The translations under genes were made by a program, and so were the position numbers. Positions 57,350-64,000 of a stretch of DNA of 64,000 bases are shown in pieces. The stretch comes from Microbacterium paraoxydans (lineage in GTDB: Bacteria > Actinomycetota > Actinomycetes > Actinomycetales > Microbacteriaceae), in assembly GCF_018224615.1 (NCBI RefSeq), contig NZ_JAGTUK010000001.1, positions 1,054,001 to 1,118,000 on the forward strand, written 5' to 3'. The notes beneath the pieces were generated by a model that saw only the letters and a program-made list of their open reading frames with translations, ran no database searches and was not told the origin of the DNA. Each line of letters starts with the position of its first letter. The stretch's first letter is position 1.

Positions 57350-60300
57350 GTGACTGTTCCGGGGATTCTGCGCGCCTTGGAAGAGGCGTCTCTGTATCGT
57401 GACGCTCTCGCCTGGGCGCATACCGACGCCGACCTCGGACTGGTCGACGGTCTCGACGCGCCCACGCTCGCCGGGCTCCTGGCGAAGCGCGCCGCGGCCG
57501 GGCACCCCGCCGCCCTGCTCGCGGTGGTGCCCACCGGGCGCAGGGCCGAGACGCTCGCCGCGGCCATGTCGGCCTACGTTCCCGACGCCGAGGTGCTCAC
57601 GTTCCCCGCATGGGAGACGCTGCCGCACGAGCGGCTGAGCCCGAGCCCCGACACGGTGGGGCAGCGCCTGCAGACCCTTCGCCGGATCGCCGACTGGTCG
57701 GGCGACCACCCGCTCGTGGTCGTCGCCTCCGTCCGCGCCGCCCTGCAGCCGATCGCGGGCAACCTGGGGGAGATCGCCCCGCTCGAGCTCGCGGTCGGCA
57801 GCCGGGGGCACGAACTCGACCACGTCGCGGAGCAGCTCGTCGAGCGGGCCTACTCGCGTGTGGACATGGTGTCGCGCCGCGGCGAGTTCGCGGTGCGCGG
57901 CGGCATCCTCGACGTGTTCCCTCCCACGTCGGAGCACCCGTACCGCGTCGAGTTCTTCGGCGACGAGATCGACCAGATCCGCGCGTTCTCGGTGGCCGAC
58001 CAGCGCTCGCTCCCCGGTGACGTGTCGGCGGTCGACCTGCCGCCCAGCCGCGAGCTGCTGCTGACCGCCGAGGTGCGCGACAGGGCACGGGCGCTGATCG
58101 GCGGCTTCCCCGCCATCGCGGGCATGCTGGAGAAGATGGCCGAGGGCATCCCGGTCGAGGGCATGGAGTCGCTGCTTCCCGCCGTGGCCGGACCGCTGAA
58201 GTCGCTCGTGGAGTACCTGCCGGCGGGCAGTGCGACCGCGGTGGTCGACCCGGAGCGGGCGACCGCGCGCGCGATCACCCTGGGCGAGACCAACCGCGAG
58301 TTCCTCGACGCGGCCTGGAGCGCCGCGACCTCCGGCGCCTCGGCCCCCATCGACCTCGGCGCCGGCGACTTCCTCACGGTGGCCGACCTGCGCGACGTGG
58401 TGCGCGACCGCGGCGGGGTGTGGTGGCGCCTCAGCCCGTTCGGCATCGGCGACGCCGACCCGGAGAGCGTCGAGGCGTCGGCGGTCATCCCGTCGTTCCA
58501 CGGCAACGTCGACGGCGCGATCGCCTTCGTCGACGCGAAGGTCTCCGACGGCTGGCGGGTCGTGGTCATCGCGACCGGTCACGGGCTGGTCGATCGCGCG
58601 CGCGACGTGCTGTCCGACCGGGGCGTCGCGGCCCGCGCCGTGGAGTCGCTGACCGAGGCCCCCGACCCCGGGGTCGCCACGCTCGTGACGGGCGCGGTCG
58701 AGGCCGGGTTCCAGGTGCCGGAGGCGAAGCTCGCGGTCCTCACCGACAACGAGTTCTACGGCCGCACGATCGGCGGCGACCAGCGCGTGGTGAAGAAGCT
58801 CGCGTCGCGCCGCAAGAACGTGGTCGACCCGCTGCAGCTCAAGCAGGGCGACTTCGTGGTGCACGCCACCCACGGCATCGGCCGCTTCGTGGAGATGACG
58901 CAGCGCGAGGTGTCGACGGGCGGCCGCCACGCCGCGAAGTCCGTGCGCGACTACCTCGTGCTGGAGTACGCGCCGTCCAAGCGGGGCTACCCGGGCGACA
59001 AGCTCTTCGTGCCCACCGACCAGCTCGACCTGCTGTCGAAGTACGTGGGCGGTGAGGCGCCGACCCTGTCGAAGATGGGCGGCAGCGACTGGGCGCAGGC
59101 CAAGGGCAAGGCACGCAAGGCCGTGCGCGACATCGCGGTCGAGCTGGTGAAGCTGTACTCCGCACGCATGAGCGCCAAGGGCCACGCGTTCGGCCCGGAC
59201 ACACCCTGGCAGCGCGAGCTGGAGGAGGCGTTCCCGTTCGCCGAGACGCAGGACCAGCTGCAGACCATCGACGAGATCAAGGCCGACATGGAGCGACCGA
59301 TCCCGATGGACCGGCTGCTGTCGGGCGACGTGGGGTTCGGCAAGACCGAGGTCGCCGTGCGCGCCGCGTTCAAGGCCATCCAGGACGGTAAGCAGGTGGC
59401 GATGCTCGTGCCGACCACGCTGCTCGTGAAGCAGCACCTGGAGACGTTCACGGAGCGCTTCGCTGGCTTCCCCGTGAAGGTGCGCCCACTGTCGCGCTTC
59501 CAGACCGACAAGGAGGCGAAGCTCACGCTGCAGGGCCTGCTCGACGGCACGGTCGACATGGTCATCGGCACGCACCGCATCCTCACCGACCAGGTGATGT
59601 TCAAAGACCTGGGCCTGATGATCATCGACGAGGAGCAGCGGTTCGGCGTCGAGCACAAGGACGCGCTGAAGAAGATGAAGACCAACGTCGACATCCTGGC
59701 GATGAGCGCCACGCCGATCCCGCGCACCCTGGAGATGGCCGTCACCGGCATCCGGGAGATGTCCACGCTCGCGACGCCGCCGGAGGATCGCCACCCGATC
59801 CTGTCGTTCGTCGGACCGCGCAGCGACAAGCAGATCGCGGCGGCCATCCGGCGTGAGATCCTGCGCGAGGGCCAGGTGTTCTTCGTGCACAACCGCGTGC
59901 AGTCGATCCAGCGCATCGCCGCGCAGCTCGCCGAGCTCGTGCCGGAGGCGCGCATCGCGGTCGCGCACGGCCAGATGGGGGAGCACGCGCTGGAGCAGGT
60001 CGTCGACGACTTCTGGGAACGCAAGTTCGACGTGCTCGTCTCGACCACGATCATCGAGACCGGTCTCGACATCTCCAACGCGAACACGATCATCATCGAC
60101 CGTGCCGACAAGTACGGCCTGAGCCAGCTGCACCAGCTCCGCGGGCGCGTCGGCCGCGGTCGCGAGCGCGCCTATGCGTACTTCCTGTACGACGACATGA
60201 AGCCGCTGAGCGAGACCGCCGCCGACCGGCTGCAGACCATCGCGGTCAACAACGACCTCGGCTCGGGCATGCAGGTCGCGCTGAAAGACCTGGAGCTGCG

Positions 60301-60916
60301 CGGGGCGGGCAACCTGCTCGGCGCGGAGCAGGCGGGGCACATCGCGGGCGTCGGGTTCGACCTGTACCTGCGCATGATCGGCGAGGCCGTGGCGACCTTC
60401 CGCGGCGAGGAGGTCGAGACGGGGCAGGAGCTGCGGCTGGAGCTGCCGCTCGACGCCCGCATCCCGGAGGACTACATCGACAGCGAGCGACTGCGCCTGG
60501 AGGCGTACCAGAAGTTGTCCGCCGCCTCGGCTGCGACGGCGAAGGACGACGCGATCGACCTCGTGCAGGAGGAGCTGATCGACCGGTACGGCACCCCGCC
60601 CGAGGAGGTCGCCGGGCTGTTTGCGATCGCGCGACTGCGCCGCAGGGCCGCCAGGGCCGGGCTCACCGACGTGGTGGCCATGGGGTCCAACCTGCGCATC
60701 GCGCCCGCGCGGCTGGAGGACTCGATCAAGGTGCGGCTGCAGCGGCTCTACCCGAAGGCGAAGCTCGTGGCCGGCGGAGAAGCCCTCGTGGTGCCGATGC
60801 CCACCGTGCCCGCCGCGGTCGGCGTGGGCGTGGAGCCCCTGCCCGACGCGCAGCTGCTGGAGTGGGTGGGGCAGCTGTTCACCGCGATCTTCCCGGAACC
60901 CGCCACCACGACCTAG
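57350..60916 (+). CDS. mfd: Transcription-repair coupling factor
   Basis: 1188 aa, full length. UvrB-homology module at the N-terminus (AMSAYVPDAEVLTFPAWETLPHERLSP), RNA polymerase interaction domain near residue 498 (QGDFVVHATHGIGRFV), Walker A SGDVGFGKT at 658-666, DEEQ box (IIDEEQRFG) near 758, motif VI region QLRGRVGRGRERAYAYF, and the TRCF domain at the C-terminus. It removes stalled RNA polymerase and recruits UvrA. GTG start fixed by the leaderless TAGGCT box. Confidence 0.97.
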   Translation: MTVPGILRALEEASLYRDALAWAHTDADLGLVDGLDAPTLAGLLAKRAAAGHPAALLAVVPTGRRAETLAAAMSAYVPDAEVLTFPAWETLPHERLSPSPDTVGQRLQTLRRIADWSGDHPLVVVASVRAALQPIAGNLGEIAPLELAVGSRGHELDHVAEQLVERAYSRVDMVSRRGEFAVRGGILDVFPPTSEHPYRVEFFGDEIDQIRAFSVADQRSLPGDVSAVDLPPSRELLLTAEVRDRARALIGGFPAIAGMLEKMAEGIPVEGMESLLPAVAGPLKSLVEYLPAGSATAVVDPERATARAITLGETNREFLDAAWSAATSGASAPIDLGAGDFLTVADLRDVVRDRGGVWWRLSPFGIGDADPESVEASAVIPSFHGNVDGAIAFVDAKVSDGWRVVVIATGHGLVDRARDVLSDRGVAARAVESLTEAPDPGVATLVTGAVEAGFQVPEAKLAVLTDNEFYGRTIGGDQRVVKKLASRRKNVVDPLQLKQGDFVVHATHGIGRFVEMTQREVSTGGRHAAKSVRDYLVLEYAPSKRGYPGDKLFVPTDQLDLLSKYVGGEAPTLSKMGGSDWAQAKGKARKAVRDIAVELVKLYSARMSAKGHAFGPDTPWQRELEEAFPFAETQDQLQTIDEIKADMERPIPMDRLLSGDVGFGKTEVAVRAAFKAIQDGKQVAMLVPTTLLVKQHLETFTERFAGFPVKVRPLSRFQTDKEAKLTLQGLLDGTVDMVIGTHRILTDQVMFKDLGLMIIDEEQRFGVEHKDALKKMKTNVDILAMSATPIPRTLEMAVTGIREMSTLATPPEDRHPILSFVGPRSDKQIAAAIRREILREGQVFFVHNRVQSIQRIAAQLAELVPEARIAVAHGQMGEHALEQVVDDFWERKFDVLVSTTIIETGLDISNANTIIIDRADKYGLSQLHQLRGRVGRGRERAYAYFLYDDMKPLSETAADRLQTIAVNNDLGSGMQVALKDLELRGAGNLLGAEQAGHIAGVGFDLYLRMIGEAVATFRGEEVETGQELRLELPLDARIPEDYIDSERLRLEAYQKLSAASAATAKDDAIDLVQEELIDRYGTPPEEVAGLFAIARLRRRAARAGLTDVVAMGSNLRIAPARLEDSIKVRLQRLYPKAKLVAGGEALVVPMPTVPAAVGVGVEPLPDAQLLEWVGQLFTAIFPEPATTT

Positions 60917-60938
60917 CCGTCCGCGGGGTGCTCGGGGC

Positions 60939-60944
60939 TAGTCT
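60939..60944 (+). promoter_or_regulatory. Leaderless -10 box of the gamma-CA gene
   Basis: TAGTCT, spacer GGCCGC (6 nt), then ATG 60951. Confidence 0.6.
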
Positions 60945-60950
60945 GGCCGC

Positions 60951-61553
60951 ATGTTGTACGAGCACCTCGGGGCTCGCCCCCGCATCCACGACAGCGCCGT
61001 CGTCGCCCCCACCGCCGTGATCTCCGGTGACGTGGAGGTCGGGCCCGGCTGCCAGGTGCTGCACGGCGCCGTGATCACGGCCGAGGGCGGTCCCATCACG
61101 CTCGGCGAGCACGTGATCGTGATGGAGAACGCGTTGATCCGCGCGACCGCGGCGAACGCGGTGCACATCGGCGACCACACCCTGGTGGGGACGCTCGCGA
61201 GCATCGCGGGCGCGACCGTGGGCGAGGAGGTGTTCTTCGCCTCGGGGGCCCGCGTGTTCAACGGCGCGCTGGTGGGCAGCCGCTGCGAAGTGCGCGTGAA
61301 TGCGATCGTGCATCGGCGCGCGGTGCTTCCGGAGGGCACGGTCGTGCCGATCGGCTGGGTCGCGGTGGGGGACCCCGTGCAGCTGCTGTCGCCGGACAGG
61401 GCGGAGGAGATCGCGGCGGCCCAGCCCGAGCTCGACTTCCCCGGGCACGTGTTCGGCGTCGATCGCGACACCCCGGATCTGATGGTGCAGCTGACGGAGC
61501 GCTACGGCAGTTCGCTGGCGCGGCACGCGGACGACCGTCCCGTCGCCGGCTGA
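60951..61553 (+). CDS. Gamma carbonic anhydrase family protein (left-handed beta-helix)
   Basis: 200 aa. Hexapeptide-repeat turns run from about residue 20 to 135 (AVISGDVEVGPGCQVLHGAVI, HIGDHTLVGTLASIAGATVG). Candidate metal ligands are fewer than in true Cam: one His in VHIGDH, and the usual downstream H..H is reduced (GTLASIAG), so catalytic activity is uncertain. It resembles YrdA/PaaY-like proteins. It converges on gdhA with a hairpin between. Confidence 0.83.
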   Translation: MLYEHLGARPRIHDSAVVAPTAVISGDVEVGPGCQVLHGAVITAEGGPITLGEHVIVMENALIRATAANAVHIGDHTLVGTLASIAGATVGEEVFFASGARVFNGALVGSRCEVRVNAIVHRRAVLPEGTVVPIGWVAVGDPVQLLSPDRAEEIAAAQPELDFPGHVFGVDRDTPDLMVQLTERYGSSLARHADDRPVAG

Positions 61554-61573
61554 GCGCGCGGGCGCGCAGGAGA

Positions 61574-61606
61574 CGAAGCCGAGCACCCCGCCGATGCCCG
61601 GCTTCG
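61574..61606. terminator. Hairpin between convergent gamma-CA and gdhA genes
   Basis: CGAAGCCG (61574-61581) and CGGCTTCG (61599-61606) form a perfect 8-bp stem with a 17-nt loop in the 64-nt gap. Could act in both directions. Confidence 0.55.
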
Positions 61607-61617
61607 CCGGCTCGATG

Positions 61618-64000
<2,383 letters not shown>

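Noticed and set aside
57038..60340. 1100-codon minus-strand frame opposite mfd
   Set aside because: Shadow of mfd: composition dominated by Arg, Val, His and Asp, no recognisable motif, and mfd is intact on the other strand.

Overview
The window is about 70% G+C, densely coded DNA from an actinobacterium. It most resembles Microbacterium or another Microbacteriaceae genus: C. glutamicum-type GapB beside RamB and GTP-dependent PEP carboxykinase, an oppC-oppD-type fusion, many leaderless genes with a TANNNT box 6-7 nt before the start codon, and a DUF222/HNH remnant of a type common in that family. I see no rRNA, tRNA, CRISPR array, insertion sequence or prophage gene.

Region 1 (1-22.6 kb) is mostly accessory catabolism. 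After the end of an arylsulfatase-like gene come two DUF202 membrane proteins. A minus-strand operon follows: APC permease, MoaF-family protein and YtcJ-type amidohydrolase. Two SDR genes run divergently from it. A second minus-strand operon holds MoaF paralogue, SnoaL-like protein, branched-chain-type binding lipoprotein, LivH, a fused LivM-LivG, LivF and possibly a HAD phosphatase. A FeaR-like AraC regulator lies upstream of it. A MurNAc-6-P recycling locus (RpiR regulator, BadF-type kinase, MurQ) and an SDR interrupt the region. It ends with a copper/TPQ amine oxidase and its probable TetR regulator, which share a candidate operator. The mixture of amine oxidase, FeaR-like regulator, two MoaF proteins and arylsulfatase recalls the monoamine regulon of Klebsiella.

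Region 2 (22.6-40.5 kb) is a second catabolic island: Bcr/CflA efflux pump, two HSL-type hydrolases, aldo/keto reductase, zinc alcohol dehydrogenase and SDR on the minus strand; a second aldo/keto reductase; a peptide-type ABC transporter with a fused permease-ATPase; TetR regulator; alpha/beta hydrolase; methyltransferase-like protein; and a second YtcJ amidohydrolase. Four separate promoters here carry the same partly palindromic sequence (TTCyAy-N4-GTAGAm). This suggests one regulon, probably under the TetR protein at 36.6 kb. Both reductases lack the usual catalytic His and the methyltransferase lacks a normal SAM pocket, so the chemistry may be unusual.

Region 3 (40.5-64 kb) is core metabolism: gluconeogenic GapB, RamB divergent from PckG around a large dyad, an ABC exporter led by a small HTH gene with two matching operators, an MHS-family transporter, and small genes. 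Then come the overlapping ribD-ribE-ribBA-ribH operon under an FMN riboswitch, an Fpg-family glycosylase, GNAT, Mfd, gamma carbonic anhydrase, glutamate dehydrogenase and the C-terminal part of PEP carboxylase, which runs off the right edge. PckG, GapB, PEPC and Gdh within 24 kb set the flux around PEP, oxaloacetate and 2-oxoglutarate.
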